This document shows, piece by piece, positions 8,886 through 23,800 of a DNA stretch of 64,000 nucleotides. Origin of the DNA: Rhodococcus sp. 14-2470-1b (GTDB taxonomy: Bacteria; Actinomycetota; Actinomycetes; Mycobacteriales; Mycobacteriaceae); assembly GCF_002259415.1 (NCBI RefSeq), contig NZ_NPFY01000004.1, forward strand, positions 62,001 through 126,000. The letters run 5' to 3'. Under the pieces are notes generated by a model. It had not been told where the DNA came from, did no database searches, and was given only the letters and a program-made list of their open reading frames with translations. The translations under genes and the position numbers were made by a program. Position 1 is the first letter of the stretch. The number at the start of each line of letters is the position of its first letter.

Positions 8886-11800
8886 GTGCGCGGAGCGAGC
8901 GGAACCCGCGCCCCGCCACCGACGAGTGGCTGAACCCGTGCGGCGAGCGCCTCCACCGACGACGCTTCGAAGATCGTCCGCACCGGAATGCGGGTATCGA
9001 GGGCTGCGCCCAGTCTGGACACCACCTGCGTCGCGATCAGGGAGTTTCCGCCCAGTGCGAAGAAGTCGTCGTCCAACCCGACACGACCGAGACCGAGCAC
9101 GTCGGACAGCGTTCGTGCGACGACTTCCTCGATGGGATTGGTCGGGGCCCTGAACTCCCCGACGGTCGTCTCCGGCTCCGGCAGTGCTGCGCGATCGAGC
9201 TTGCCGTTGGCGTTCAGCGGCAACGCATCCAGCATCACGTACACCGACGGAACCATGTACGACGGGAGGGTTCGGGTCAGCTCCATCCGAATCGTCTCGG
9301 CATCTGTGCCGTCTTCGCCCCCGGCGAGGTTCGGCACGACGTACGCCACCAGCTGGTCACCGGTGCGTCCGTCGTTGTAGACGGTCACGGCGGTGTCGCG
9401 AACGGAATCCATTCCGCGCAAGGCAGATTCGATTTCACCGAGTTCGATGCGGTATCCGCGAACCTTGACCTGGAAGTCCGCACGCTCGATGTACTCCAGC
9501 TCACCCGAGCGCGTCCACCGCACGATGTCGCCCGTTCGGTACATACGTTCCGAGCTCGCATACGGATTCGCGACGAATCGATCGGCTGTCAGATCGACCC
9601 GACCGTGGTAGCCACGCGCCAGCTGAGATCCCGCCAGGTAGAGCTCACCGCTGACGCCGACGGGAACGGGCTGCAGACGCGCATCGAGAACGTGAACCCG
9701 ACTGTTCCACTCCGGTTTTCCGATCGGAACCGTCGTGGTGTCACCGTCGACGACGCGGTGCGAGGTGATCGACACCGCCGCCTCGGTGGGCCCGTACAGG
9801 TTGTACAGCTCCGCGGAACTCGCCTTCTTCAGCGCCGACGCGGTAGCCGCGGGCAGTGCTTCACCGATCGCCAGGACTCGCCGCAGCGTCGGTGGCAGTG
9901 CACCGTCGGACACCGTGGTCAGCATCGACAACATCGACGGCACCACGTGCAGTGTCGTCACCTCGGAGTCACGAAGCAGACCCAGCAGGTAGTCCGGATC
10001 ACGGTGACCGTCGGCCGAGGCGATCACCACGGATGCACCGACGGTGAGAGCGGACCAGAACTCCCACACCGAGAGATCGAACGTCGCGACGGTCTTGAGC
10101 AGCACCGAATCCGACGAGTTCATCCCGAATTCCGCGTGCTTCCACACCAACTGGTTGACGATGGCGCCGTGAGAAACCGCGACGCCCTTCGGCTTACCGG
10201 TCGACCCGGAGGTGAAGATCACGTACGCCGTGTTGTCAGCGCGAAGCGCGCGGTTGTCACTGCGAAGCGCGCGGTTGTCACTGCGAAGCGCGCGCGCGTC
10301 CGTCGTCCGGCCTGCATCCGCGTCCTTCTCGAGATCCGCCAGATCGACGGAGCCGTCGATGTCGACGTTCTCGCGTGCCGTGGTGATCACGCAGACCGGT
10401 GCCGCCACGGACAGGATGTACTCGGTCCGTTCGATCGGCTGATCTGGATCGAGAGGAACGTACGCACCCCCGGCCTTGACGATCGCGTACATCGCGACCA
10501 CGAGATCGGTGGACCGTCGAATGGCTAGTCCTACCAGGCTTTCGGGTCCGACGCCGCGCTCGACGAGCGACCGCGCGACGCGCTCGACGCGAGCGTCGAA
10601 CTCGGCGTAGGTGATCGAGACACCGTCGAACACGATCGCGGTCGCGTCCGGGGTGCGCCGTACCTGCTCGTCGTACAGATCGACGAGAGTTCGGTCCGCC
10701 CCGATGTCCCGAGCGGTGTCGTTCCATGTCGACACCAGCTCGACGCGTTCGCCGGGCGAGGTGATGTCGATGTCTCCGACCGGAACGTCCGGCCGCGCCA
10801 CGACCTCGTCCAGGACGCGAACGAAGCGTGCGACGACGGCGTCGACCGTCTCTGGCTCGAAGAGATCGGTCGCGTAGGTCATCAGCGCCTCGAAGCCCGC
10901 AGGCGCACCCGAGTCGTCGTACTTGTCCGCCAGGATCAGGTGCAGATCGAACTGCGAGTTACCCGAGTCCGCATCCACCGCCGACACCGTCAGATCACCG
11001 AGCTCGAGGGCCGTCTGCGCCACGTTCTGGAACGAGAAACCGACCTGGAACAGCGGGTGCCGTGCCGTCGACCGCGTGGGGTTGAGGACCTCCACGAGGC
11101 GTTCGAACGGAACATCCGCGTTGGCGAACGCCCGTAGATCCGTCTCGCGTGCCTGCGCCAGCAGGTCCACGAAGTCCCGGCCGCCGTCCACATCGAGTCG
11201 GAACACCAGAGTGTTGACGAACATGCCGACGAGATTGTCCAGCGCCGCTTCTCCGCGTCCTGCGATAGGTGTGCCGACGGCGATGTCGGTCATGCCCGAC
11301 AAACGCGCGAGGAGTACCGAGAACGCCGCGTGCACGGCCATGAACACGGTCGCATTGTGTGCGCGAGCGAGCTCCTGCAACGCGGCGTGCGTGCCGGCCG
11401 GAACCGTGAATTCGACGCGGCCGCCCCGGAAACTCTGGTCCGCAGGACGCGGCTTGTCGATCGGCAGGGTCAGCTGGTCCGGCAGGTCTGCGAGTGCAGT
11501 CTTCCAGTAGTCCAACTGTTGCGCGCCGACCGACGTCGGATCGTCTTCTCGACCGAGAACCTCGCGTTGCCACAGTGCGTAATCGGCGTACTGGACCGGC
11601 AGTGGGGTCCACTGCGGTTCGGTGCCCGTAGTCCTCGCCGCGTACGCGGTCATCAGGTCGGTCGTCATCGGAACCATCGACGAACCGTCGGCGGAGATGT
11701 GGTGAACGACCATCGCCACGACGTACTCGTCGGCACCGACTCGGAACAGGGTGACGCGTACCGGAACCTCGGTCGTGACGTCGAATCGGGTGGCGGCCAG

Positions 11801-14800
11801 CGCCATCACCTTCTCCGTCACCGACGCCGGATCGGCATCCTCGATGTGCAACGAGATACCGGCACGCTCGGACGAGAGCACCCGCTGTACGGCACCACCG
11901 TCCGTTTCCGGGTAGACCGTCCGGAGCGTCTCGTGGCGTGCCACGAGGTCACCGATGGCCGCGGAGAACGCGTCCTCGTCGAGGCGGCCCGACAGGCGAA
12001 GTGCCATCGGGATGTTGTACGCCGTCGACGCACTGTCGAAGCGGTTGAGGAACCACATACGCTGCTGCGCCAAGGACAACGGCACGTTCGCCGGCCGTTC
12101 GCGGGCGACCAGTTCGGTGCGCCCACCTCCGACGGCGGACTCGACGCGTGCAGCCAGGTCGCCGACAGACGAGGCTTCGAACAACAGCCGCACCGGAACC
12201 GTCGCGTCCAAGGCACTACCGAGCCGAGACACCACCTGCGTTGCGATCAGGGAGTTTCCGCCGAGCGAGAAGAAGTCGTCGTCGATACCCACGCGCGCGA
12301 CACCGAGCACGTCCGCGAACACTCCCGCGACGATTTCCTCGATCGGTGTCGACGGCGCGCGGAACGCCGTGGCCACCACCGCGGGCTCCGGCAGAGCACG
12401 CCGATCGAGCTTGCCGTTGACGGTCAACGGAATCTCGTCCATCTGCACGAAGGCGGAGGGAACCATGTACTCGGGAACGGACGTCGCCGTTCCCGCTCGC
12501 ACCGCGTCGAGGTCCACAGAGCCCACCACGTAGGCAACGAGACGCACCGCGCCCGGAGAGTCCTCACGCACCACGACCGCAGCCGCAGTAACCCCGTTCT
12601 GAGCAGACACCGCGGCCTCGATCTCACCGAGCTCGATGCGGAATCCACGCACCTTGACCTGATCGTCCGCACGGCCGAGGTACACCAGCTCGCCGCTGCC
12701 GTCCTCACGCTGCGTCCACCGCGCAACGTCGCCTGTGCGGTAGAGCCGCCCCTCGCCGAACGGATTGGCCACGAACCGCACCGAGGACAGCTCCGCACGT
12801 CCGAGGTAGCCACGAGCCAGCTGCCCACCGGAGACGTACAGCTCGCCCGCCACTCCCACGGGCACCGGGTTCAACCGAGTGTCGAGCACATAGACACCCA
12901 AGCCCGTGATGGGTGCACCGATCACCGACGCCGAGCCGATCGACTCCGCAGTCAACGGGCGGTACGACACGTGGACCGTCGTCTCGGTGATGCCGTACAT
13001 GTTCACCAGTCGCGGCCCCGCAGTGCTGCCGTCGCCGTGGCGATCGAACCATCCAGCGAGACGACGAGGCTCGAGAGCCTCACCACCGAAGATCACGTAC
13101 CGAAGAGACAGCTCACCTGCGTCCGCAGCCTGCACCCGATCGAGTTCGGCAAGTTGGTAGAACGCCGACGGCGTCTGATTCAACACCGTGACACGTTCCG
13201 CGGCGAGAAGCTCGCGGAACGCCTCCGGTGACCGCGAGGTGAAGTAGTCCACCATCACCAACGTGCCGCCGAAAGCCAACGGACCCCACAGCTCCCACAC
13301 CGAGAAGTCGAACGCGTAGGAGTGGAACATCGTCCACACGTCGTCCGGCCCGAAACCGTACGACGCGTCCGTGTTGTCGAGAAGTCGGACGACCGTACGG
13401 TGCGGAATCAGCACACCCTTGGGACGACCGGTCGAACCCGACGTGTAGATGACGTACGCCAAGTGCTCGGGGCGCAGCGGAGCGCGTCGATCGGCGTCGG
13501 ACACCGTGCCCGCACTGTCGCCGCGGTCATGGGTGTGCCCCTCGCCGTCGAGTCGAGTCAAGTCCACCACCGGCAGGGAACCGGCGCGCACATGCGCCAT
13601 CGACTCGCCCTCCAGCACGGCCGAATCGGTGAGGACCGCAACCGGAGTCGCATCGTCGACCATGAACGCGATCCGCTCGGACGGGTACGACGGGTCGATC
13701 GGCAGGTAGCCTGAGCCGGCCTTCAGCACGGCCAACAAGCCCACGATCAGCTCGACCGACCGCGGGAGCGCCACCGCAACGAGCGCGTCCGGACGTGCTC
13801 CGGCCTCGATCAGTGCTCGCGCGACACGATCGGCCCGGCCGTCGAGTTCCGCGTACGTCACCGACTCGTCGCCGAAACGGACGGCAACACCACCCGGATT
13901 AGCGGACGCAGCTGCCTCGAACCGATCGATCAGCGTCGCCTCGCTCACGGACACGTCCGAACCCGACGAACTCCACTGAGTGAGAACACGATCACGCGTC
14001 AGCGAATCGACGATCTCGATGTCACCGACCGCCCGAGACGAATCGGTCACGACACCACCGAGAACCGCGAGGAACTGCTCCCCCATCGACACGACCGTCG
14101 ACTCGTCGAACAGATCGGTCGAGTACGAGACGTAACAGGTGTAACCGCCGCCGGTCACCTCCTCGAAGGTGAACTGCAGATCGAATTTCGCGATCTCCGC
14201 ATCGAACTGCAACGCCTCCGCGGACAGCTTCGGCAGTTCCAGGGCCGTACGACCGAGGTTCTGGAATGCGAGCACCACCTGCACGAGCGGATGACGAGCC
14301 TGCGACCGCTGCGGGTCGAGGATCTCCACCAGTCGCTCGAACGGAACGTCGGCGTTTCCGAACGCCTGCAGATCGACTTCACGTACCTGCGCCAACACCT
14401 CGTCGAACGCAACTGCAGGCGACACCTCGGTGCGCAGAACCAGCGTGTTCACGAACATGCCGATCAGGTCGTCCAAGCGCGCATCACCACGTCCCGCGAC
14501 AGGCGTACCGATCGCCACGTCCTCGGACGCGGACAACCGCGCCATCAGCACGGCCAACGCAGCATGCACCACCATGAACACGGTCGAATCGTGCGCCCGC
14601 GCAAGCTCTTCGAGACTGCGATGCAGAGTCGGCGAGACGGAGAACTGCGCGGTTCGCCCGCGGTAACTCGCCACGTCGGGTCGAGCGTGATCGAACGGTA
14701 GGTCGATCTGATCCGGCAACCCGGACAGCTGCGACGTCCAGTAGTCGATCTGCGCCGACACGAGCGACGACGCGTCGTCCTCGCTGCCCAGAACACTGCG

Positions 14801-17800
14801 TTGCCACAGCGTGTAATCCGCGTACTGCACGTCCAGCGGTTGCCACTGAGGTCGATCACCGGCCGTGCGTGCCGCGTAGGCCGTCATCACGTCGCGCGTC
14901 AGAGGGCCCATCGAGAACCCGTCGGCAGCGATGTGATGCACGACGAACACCAGAACGTGCGACTCGGGGCTCACTTCCAGCAACCGAGTTCGCACGGGGA
15001 CGTCTCGAGTGACGTCGAACCCGACCGAGACGATCGACACGACCTCGTCCACTACCTCCGATTCGGACACAGCGTGCGGCGCCATGTCGAAGGAGACCTG
15101 GGACGGCTCGAGGATCACCTGATGCCCGACACCGTCGACCTCGGGGTAGACCGTCCGCATCGTCTCGTGGCGGGTGAGGACGTCGGTCACCGCGTCGCGC
15201 AGCGCCTCGGTATCCAACTCGCCGGTCAGTCGTATCGCGACGGGGATGTTGTTCACCGCGGAGGCAGAGTCGAAACGATTCAGGAACCACATTCGCTGCT
15301 GAGCGAGCGACAGCGGAATCCGTTCCGGGCGGTCCTGGGCAGCCAGTGCGACACGGCGCTGCGAGCCCGTTCCCTCGGACCCGACGTGTGCTTCCACTGC
15401 ACGTGCGAGAGCGCCGACCGTGGTGGCGTCGAAGAGAACCCGGATCGGGACCGTCGTATCCAAGGCTGCGCCGAGCCTGGCGACGACCTGCGTTGCCACC
15501 AGGGAGTTGCCGCCCAGGGAGAAGAAGTCGTCGTCCAGACCGACGGACTGCACGCCGAGCACGTCGGAGAACACCGTCGCAACGGCCTGTTCGATCGGAG
15601 TCGTCGGTGCACGGAAGTCCGCGGCAGACACCTCCGGATCGGGAAGAGCCTTGCGATCCAGCTTGCCGGAGCTCGTCAGCGGGAGACCGTCCAGGAGCAC
15701 GACAGCCGACGGAACCATGAACGCAGGCAGTCGAGTCTCGGCTTCCGACGAGATGTCCGCGACTGTCGTGCGTGCCGTCGATGGAACCACCCATGCCACC
15801 AAACGATCGCCGCGCACGGCCACTACAGCCTGCGCGACCGCAGGGTCCGCGACGAGGGCGGCCTCGATCTCACCGAGCTCGATTCGTTGTCCGCGCAGCT
15901 TGACCTGGAAATCGGAGCGGCCGACGTACTCGAGTTCGCCGGCTGTGTTCCACCGCACGACATCACCCGTGCGGTACAGCCGCCCGAGTCCGAAGGGGTT
16001 CGCGACGAATCGGTCCGCGGTCAGATCAGGTCGTGAGCTGTAGCCGCGTGCCAGTTGAACGCCACCGAGATACAGCTCTCCCTCGGAGCCGTCGGGAGCC
16101 GGCCGTAGAGCGTTGTCGAGTACGTACACCTGTGTGTTCCACACCGGTCGACCGATCGGGACACCGCGGGTGTCCGCAGCGACGAACTCGTGATACGTCA
16201 CATCGACGGCTGCTTCGGTCGGCCCGTAGAGGTTGACCAGCCGCGCCGACGGAAGCAGCGACACGATCCGTGCTGCAGTCGACTCCGGCAATGCCTCACC
16301 GGACGCGAACACCCACCGAAGGTCGCGAGCGTCGGCGGCACCTGGTTCTGCCGAGAACACGCCGAGCATCGACGGCACGAAGTGCGCCACCGAGACCGAC
16401 TCCTGCGCGAACAGCTGCGCGAGATATGCGGGATCGCGGTGACCGTCCGGCCGAGCGACGACGGTTCTCGCCCCGACACGCATGGGCCAGAACAGCTCCC
16501 ACACCGACACGTCGAACGTCACCGGTGTCTTCTGTACGACGGTGTCGGCGTCGTGCAGGCCGTACTCGGCCTGCATCCACTCGAGCCGGTTGACGATGGC
16601 GCGATGAGTGATCGTGACGCCCTTGGGCCGCCCCGTCGAACCCGAGGTGAACAGCACGTATGCACTGTTGTCCGGCCCGACCGTACGGTCCGACGGCCCG
16701 AGTGCGAGCGCCGGGTACTCGGACAGCGGCAGCGTGTCGATGTGCACCACCGGGGGTGAGCCTGCACCCAGATCCACCGCGTCGCGCTCGGTCGAGAGCA
16801 CGAGCACCGCGTTCGCCACGTCCACGATGTACTCGAGACGATCGACGGGCTGTTCCGGGTCGAGTGGAACGTACGCTCCGCCTGCCTCCACGACGGCGTA
16901 GATGCCGACCATCAGATCGATCGACCGGCGCATGCCGACTGCCACCGCGATCTCCGGCCCGACACCGCGGCCCACCAGGTAGCGCGCCAACCGGTGAACG
17001 CGTTCGGCGAACTCGCGGTAGCTGATGGTGTCGCCCTCGAACGTCAACGCAGGTGCGTCGGGAGTCGATTCTGCGCGGGAGAAGAAGGCGTCCAGCAGCA
17101 GCGCCTCGTCGACGGCATGATCGGTCTCGTTGCGATCGACGACCAGGGCATGACGTTCGTCGTCGCCGAGTAGGTCGAGGTCGCCGACCCTGACACTCGG
17201 ATCGGCTGCCACCGCGGTGAGAATTCGCTCCATCCGACCGATCAGTGCTGCCACGTGACCTTCGTCGAACAGGTCCTCGAAGTACTTCAGTGTCAACCGA
17301 ATTCGGTCGTTCGCGACGATGAGCAACGTCAGCGGGTAGTGCGTGCTGTCGTTCGACTCCACACCGGACACGGCCATGCCGTCGATGTTCGACGCCTGGG
17401 CCGCGAGGCCTTCCTCGTCGACGGGGTAGGACTCGAACACGGTCAGTGTGTCGAAGAGGGCACCGACACCGGCTGCGCGCTGGATGTCCGTAAGCCCGAG
17501 GTAGTGGTGATCGAGCAGATCGGCCTGCTCGGCCTGGAGCCTCGTGAGCGCCGACTCGACGGACTCGGCTGCGTTCAGGCGAACACGGATCGGGAGTGTG
17601 TTGATGAACAGACCGACCATCGACTCGACACCGGGAAGTCCTGCAGGCCTACCGGATACCGTCGCACCGAACACGACGTCGTCCCGGCCGGTCGATGCCG
17701 ACAGCAGGATTCCCCACGCGGCCTGAACCAGCGTGTTCACGGTGACTCCGAGGCGCGCGCCCAAGTGCGTCAGCGACGAGGACAACTCTGCCGACAGGAC

Positions 17801-20800
17801 TGTCTCCACAGCACCCGACCGCGACGTGATCTCACGTCCCGCGGCACCGGGAGCGAGAATCGTCGGCTCCGGAGCGTCCTCGAACGCTCGGGCCCACACA
17901 CCTTCCGACCGTGCTCGATCCTGACGTGCGATCCAGGACAGGAACGTTCGGTAGGACGACACACGCGGCAGACCGGACGCGTCTCCGTGTGCGGCGTACA
18001 GAACCAACAGGTCCCGCATCAGCAACGGCATGGACCATCCGTCGAGCAGGACGTGGTGGTTCGCGAACAGCAGCCGACTGTCGTCCTCGGCGATCTTCAC
18101 CAGGGTGAAGCGCACGAGAGGTGCCGTGGCGGTGTCGAATCGAGCTTCCTGCTCCCCCGTACGCAGCTCCTCGTACGCACGCTCACGATCGCCCGACGGG
18201 AGTCCGGACAAGTCGTGCTCGAACCACGGAAGTTCGACGTCGTCCTGAACCACCTGAACGGTGGAGCCGTCGGCGACCGTCACGAACGCGGAACGCAGGT
18301 TGTCGTACCGGTCGACGAGCGACGCCGCGGCGGTACGAAGACGACCGGCATCGACGTCGCCGGTCAGGCGCAGAACCATCTGCATCGTGTACACGTCGAC
18401 GGACGACTCCGCGAGCAATGCGTGGAACAACAGACCCGATTGCAGCGGTGCAAGCGACCAGATGTCACGCGTCGACGGGTAGCGCTGTTCGACGACGTCG
18501 ATGTCGCGCTGACCGATACGGACCAGCGGGACGTCCGACGGTGTCAGACCGCCGGCGGTACCGTCCGCGACGTGAGCGGCCAGAGCGGTCAGCGCGCCCA
18601 CCCAGAGGTCGGCCAGTTCCCGAACGTCGTCTGCATCGATGGCACCGATGGGGAATGCGAACGTCGCGGCGAGCGCCGAATCGTCGCCGGCTCCGCGGAC
18701 GATCGCATTGATGTCGACGGTCTTGTTCGCCGCCATGTCGGCGTCACCGATGATAGCCAGATCGTCGAAATCGGTTGCGGGCAACCACCCTTCGATTCCT
18801 TCCGGAACCTCACCGGTGCTACCACGACCGAGGTAGTTGAAACTGATCTGACCGGTCGACAGCGAGCCGAGCTCGTTCGCGGTGTCCTCGTTGAGGTGCC
18901 GCAACAACCCGTATCCCATGCCCTTGTCCGGAATGCCGAGCAGTTGCTCCTTGATCAGCTTGACCGCGGCACCGATGGAGGAGCCACCGCCGAGCGCGTC
19001 GGAGATGTCGACTCCGGTGAGATCGAGACGGACCGGGTACATGCTCGTGAACCATCCGACGGTGCGCGAGAGATCGGCACCTGGAATCAGTTCTTCTTCG
19101 CGGCCATGCCCTTCGAGTTGAACCAACGTCGCAGGCGCATCGACTCCGCGACGCGCACGGAACTCTTGCACGGCAAGAGCAAGACCGGCCAGCAGACCGT
19201 CCGACACTCCACCGTGGAAGGCATCGGGCACGGTAGTCAGCAGGGCGCGAGTCACGCTCGGCGACAACTCGATCGCGCAACGTTCCACCGTCGACGTCAC
19301 GTCACGGGCGGGGTCGAACGGGCGCGTACCGAGGACCGGGTCCGGAGTTTCCGCGACGCTCCGCCACAGGTCCATCTCCGCGAGACGGCGAGGCGAACGC
19401 GCGTCGTCCGCGAGGGCGTGCGCCCAGCGACGCTCCGACGTGCCGACCTCGGGCAGAGCGGGGACTGCACCCGCCGCTGTCTGCGCCCAGGCGGAGACGA
19501 AGTCCGGCACCAGGATTCGCCAGGACACGCCGTCCACGACGAGGTGGTGTGCCACGACGACGAGACGGCCGCTCCTCGACGAACCGAAATCGACCCACAC
19601 GAAACGGAGCATGTCACCTGCGAACGGATCGAGGTGCGACATGGAATCGTCTACGGCCGCTGCGGTACGAGCAAGAACCTCGTCGATATCGAGCTCGGCG
19701 CCCATGTCGATGCGGTCGACGAGTCGATCGACCGAGACCGAACCAGGTGCGGAAGTCTCGAGACCCCACCCCTGAGACCCGTTCACCAGGCGCGCTCGGA
19801 GTCCGTCGTGTCGGTCCACCACGGCGAGGATGGTCGCCACGATTCCCTGACGGTCTATACCGACGGGCAACTCGAGGGTCACCGACTGCACGAACCGATC
19901 GAACGATCCACCCCGATCGGTCATCGAACGAGCGAACGGAAGCAGTGGTGCCCAGCCGATTCCGCCGCCGTCGAGCTCACCGAGAACGACTTCGTCGACG
20001 AGGTTCTCGGCAGCGGCGGCCACCGACGCGAGACCGGCGACGGTCTTCTGCTCGAACACGTCACGCGGGGTGATCACGACACCCCTGGCTCGAGAGCGTG
20101 CAACGAGCTGGATCGACACGATGCTGTCACCGCCGAGCGCGAAGAACGAGTCGTCGACGCCGACGGTGTCGAGACCGAGGACGTCCGCGAAGACTTCGCT
20201 GAGTACTCGCTCGACATCGGTTTCGGCACCGCGGAACTCGGCCGAACTCTCGAACGTGTGCTCCGGCAGCGCTCTACGGTCGAGCTTGCCCGACGGTCCG
20301 ACCGGCAGTTCGTCGAGAACGAGAACCGACACCGGAACCATGTACTCAGGCAGCGTGGTCGCCGCCGACGCGAGTACCGCGTCGACGTCCACCGACGCGC
20401 CTGCTGTGGGCACTACGTAGGCGACAAGCTGATCGCGCACGACCAGTACGACGGCCTGAGCCACCGAATCGGCACTCAGAAGGGCGGACTCGATTTCTCC
20501 CAGCTCGATACGCAGGCCACGAAGCTTGACCTGGAAGTCCGAGCGCCCGATGTATTCGAGCTCGCCGTTCGACGTCCAGCGAACCAGGTCGCCGGTGCGG
20601 TAGAGGCGGCCACCCTGCCCGTCTGCCGGATCGGCGACGAACCGGTCGGCCGTCAGGTCCGGACGCGAATGGTATCCACGAGCGAGCTGCACACCGGCCA
20701 GGTAGAGCTCGCCCACCATCCCGAGCGGGACCCGGCGCAGACGATCGTCGAGCACATGGACGCGGGTGTTGTACACCGGACGTCCGATGGGCACCGAGGC

Positions 20801-23800
20801 GACGTCCGTACCGACGAATTCGTGGTAGGTCACGTCGACGGCCGCCTCGGTGGGGCCGTACAGGTTGACCAACCGAGCGGCCGGCAGAACCGACCCGATC
20901 GCCCGCGCAGTGGCCGGCGGCAGCGCCTCACCGGACGCGAAGATCCAGCGCAGCGCGTCGGCCCCGTTCGCCGACGGTTCCGCTGCGAAGACGGCAAGCA
21001 TCGACGGCACGAAGTGTGCGACCGACACCTGCTCGCCGCGCATCAGCTCCGCCAGATAGACCGGGTCACGATGCCCGTCCGGCTTCGCGATCACCAGACG
21101 CGCGCCGATCTGCAGCGGCCAGAACAGTTCCCACACCGACACGTCGAACGTCACCGGTGTCTTCTGCACCACCACGTCGTCGCCCCGGAGGCCGTACTGT
21201 TCCTGCATCCAGACGAGGCGGTTGACGATGGCGGCGTGAGTGATCGTCACGCCCTTCGGCCGACCCGTCGAGCCCGAGGTGAACAGCACGTACGCGGCAT
21301 TCGACGGACGAAGAACACCGATGCGATCCGCGTCGGTGAGCAGCGCATCCGAGTACTCGCCGAGCCCCAGACGATCGATCTCGAGCACCACCGCGTCGTC
21401 CGCGCGGAAACCCTCCCGCGACGTGGTCAGGACCGTGGCCGCCCCGGAAGTGTCCAGGATGTACTCGACACGATCGGCCGGCTGATCCGGATCGACCGGC
21501 ACGTAGCCCGCACCCGTTTCCAGAACGGCGTAGATGCCGACCATCAGATCGAGCGACCGCTTGAAGGCAACCGCGACAAGCGATTCCGCGCCGACACCAC
21601 GTTCGACGAGGGCGCGGGCGAGTCGATTGACCCGGCGATGGAACTCGGCGTACGTGAGCGATTCGTCCTCGAACGTCAGCGCCACCGCATCGGGCGTCCT
21701 CGCCACCTGGGCGTCGAACATCGAAACGAGCGTCGCCGACTCGTCGACAGCGTGAGCGGTGTCGTTCGCCGCCGCGATCAGTGCGCGTTCGCTCGGGTCG
21801 GACAGGTCGACATCGCCGATAGCGGCCGTTCGATCCGCGGCGAAAGCCTCGAAAATGCGTTCCAACCGGCCCATCATGGTGGCCACGGCCGCGCCGTCCA
21901 GAACATCGGTCAGATACTTCAGCTTCAGATGCACCTGCGAGTCCACCGCGATGAGCAGCGTGAGCGGGTAATGGGTCGCGTCCTCCAGCTCCACCCCGGA
22001 CACCGACATACCGTCGATGTTCTTCGCTTGTTCGGCGAGACCCGCTTCGTCGACGGGGTACGACTCGAAGACCGTCAGGGTGTCGAACAACGCTCCCAGA
22101 TTCGCGGCTCGCTGAATCTCGTTGAGCCCCAAATAATGATGATCGAGCAGATCGGCTTGTTCACCCTGCAGACGCACCAGTACGGATTCGACGGATTCGT
22201 GGCCGTCGAACCGAACACGGACGGGGAGGGTGTTGATGAACAGACCAACCATGGATTCGACGCCCGCCAGGCCCGCCGGGCGTCCGGACACCGTGGCGCC
22301 GAACAGCACGTCGTTGCTTCCGACGGACCGGCCGAGGAGCAGACCCCACGCTGCCTGGACCATCGTGTTCAGCGTGACACCGAGCTGCGCTCCGACCGAG
22401 TGAAGCGCCGACGACAACGCCGGGCTGAGATCCAGAATCACCTCACCGATATCGGTGGACGCCTGTCCTGCGCGCTCGGCCGACGTGAGCATCGTCGGTT
22501 CCTCGACACCCGCCAAGGCCTCGATCCACTTGTCGATCGACACGCGTGCGTCCTGCTCCGCGACCCAGCCGAGGAACGACCGGTAGGACCGCACACGAGG
22601 CAGCAACGACACGTCACCTTCAAGCGCGTACAGAGCCAGAAGATCTCGCATCAGCAGCGGCGTCGACCAACCGTCGAGAAGAAGGTGGTGACTGGAGACG
22701 AGGAACCGTACGTCGGTGGCCGACACGGTGACGAACGTGAACCGCATGAGCGGAGCCGACGTCAGGTCGAACGGTTCGATCTTGTCGGCTGCTCGAAGCT
22801 CGTCGAAGGCCGCCTCGCGCTCCGATTCCGGCAGCGACGTCAGATCGACGTCCTTCCACGGCACGTCGACTCGGTCCAGCACCAACTGGACCGACGTACC
22901 GTCGACGTTCTGGACGAATGCCGTTCGCAAGTTCTCGTATCGGTCGAGCAGTGCCTGTGCGGCGCCGTGTAGACGTTCGCGCTCGACGTTTCCGCTCAGC
23001 CGCAGTACGACCCGCATCGTGTAGACGTCGACCGACCCAGCCTGGGCGTCGGTCGACTGGGCGATCAGTGCATGGAACAGCAAGCCCGACTGCAGCGGTG
23101 CGAGCGACCAGATATCTGCCGCCGCGGGATACGACGCTTCCCAACGATCGATGTCGGCCTGCGACACGGACACCAGAGGAACATCCGACGGAGTCAGTCC
23201 CCCTGCGTTGTCTCCTGCCACATGTTCGGTCAGCGCGGTCAGCGCACGATCCCACAGCTCGACCAATTCGGTGACCTGGGTGCGTGTGAGCATCCCTGTC
23301 GCGAACGTGAAACTTGCTGTCAGACGTGGTCCGTCGACGGTGTCGACGACGGCAGAGTTGATGTCCACCGCGGCATTGGCCGGCATGTCCGGGTCACCCG
23401 GTGCGCCGACGTCTGCCAGCACCGCGGACGGGAGCCAAGCACCGCCGGTCAGTTCCGCCGAAATGCCCTCGGTGGACACGCGTCCCAGGTAGTTGAAGCT
23501 GACCTGCGGAGTGTTCGCGCTGGACTGCAGAACCTTGGCGGTCTCACCGTTCAAGTAGCGGAGCAGACCGTAGCCCATTCCCTTGTCCGGCACAGCGAGG
23601 AGTTGTTCCTTCACGGCCTTGACCGCATCGCCGACCGCTGTGCCACCGGACAGAGCGTCGTCGACGTCGATCCCGTTCAAATCGAGTCGGACCGGGAACG
23701 CACTGGTGAACCATCCGACGGTTCGAGAGAGGTCCGCACCCGGAACGATGTCCTCCTCGCGACCGTGGCCCTCGAGCTTGACCAGGCTTTCGGAGGTCAC

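Noticed and set aside
17255-22972. Plus-strand open frame of ~1,900 codons opposite modules 5-6
   Set aside because: Antisense shadow of the NRPS, with no recognisable fold and no ribosome site or promoter that I can see.
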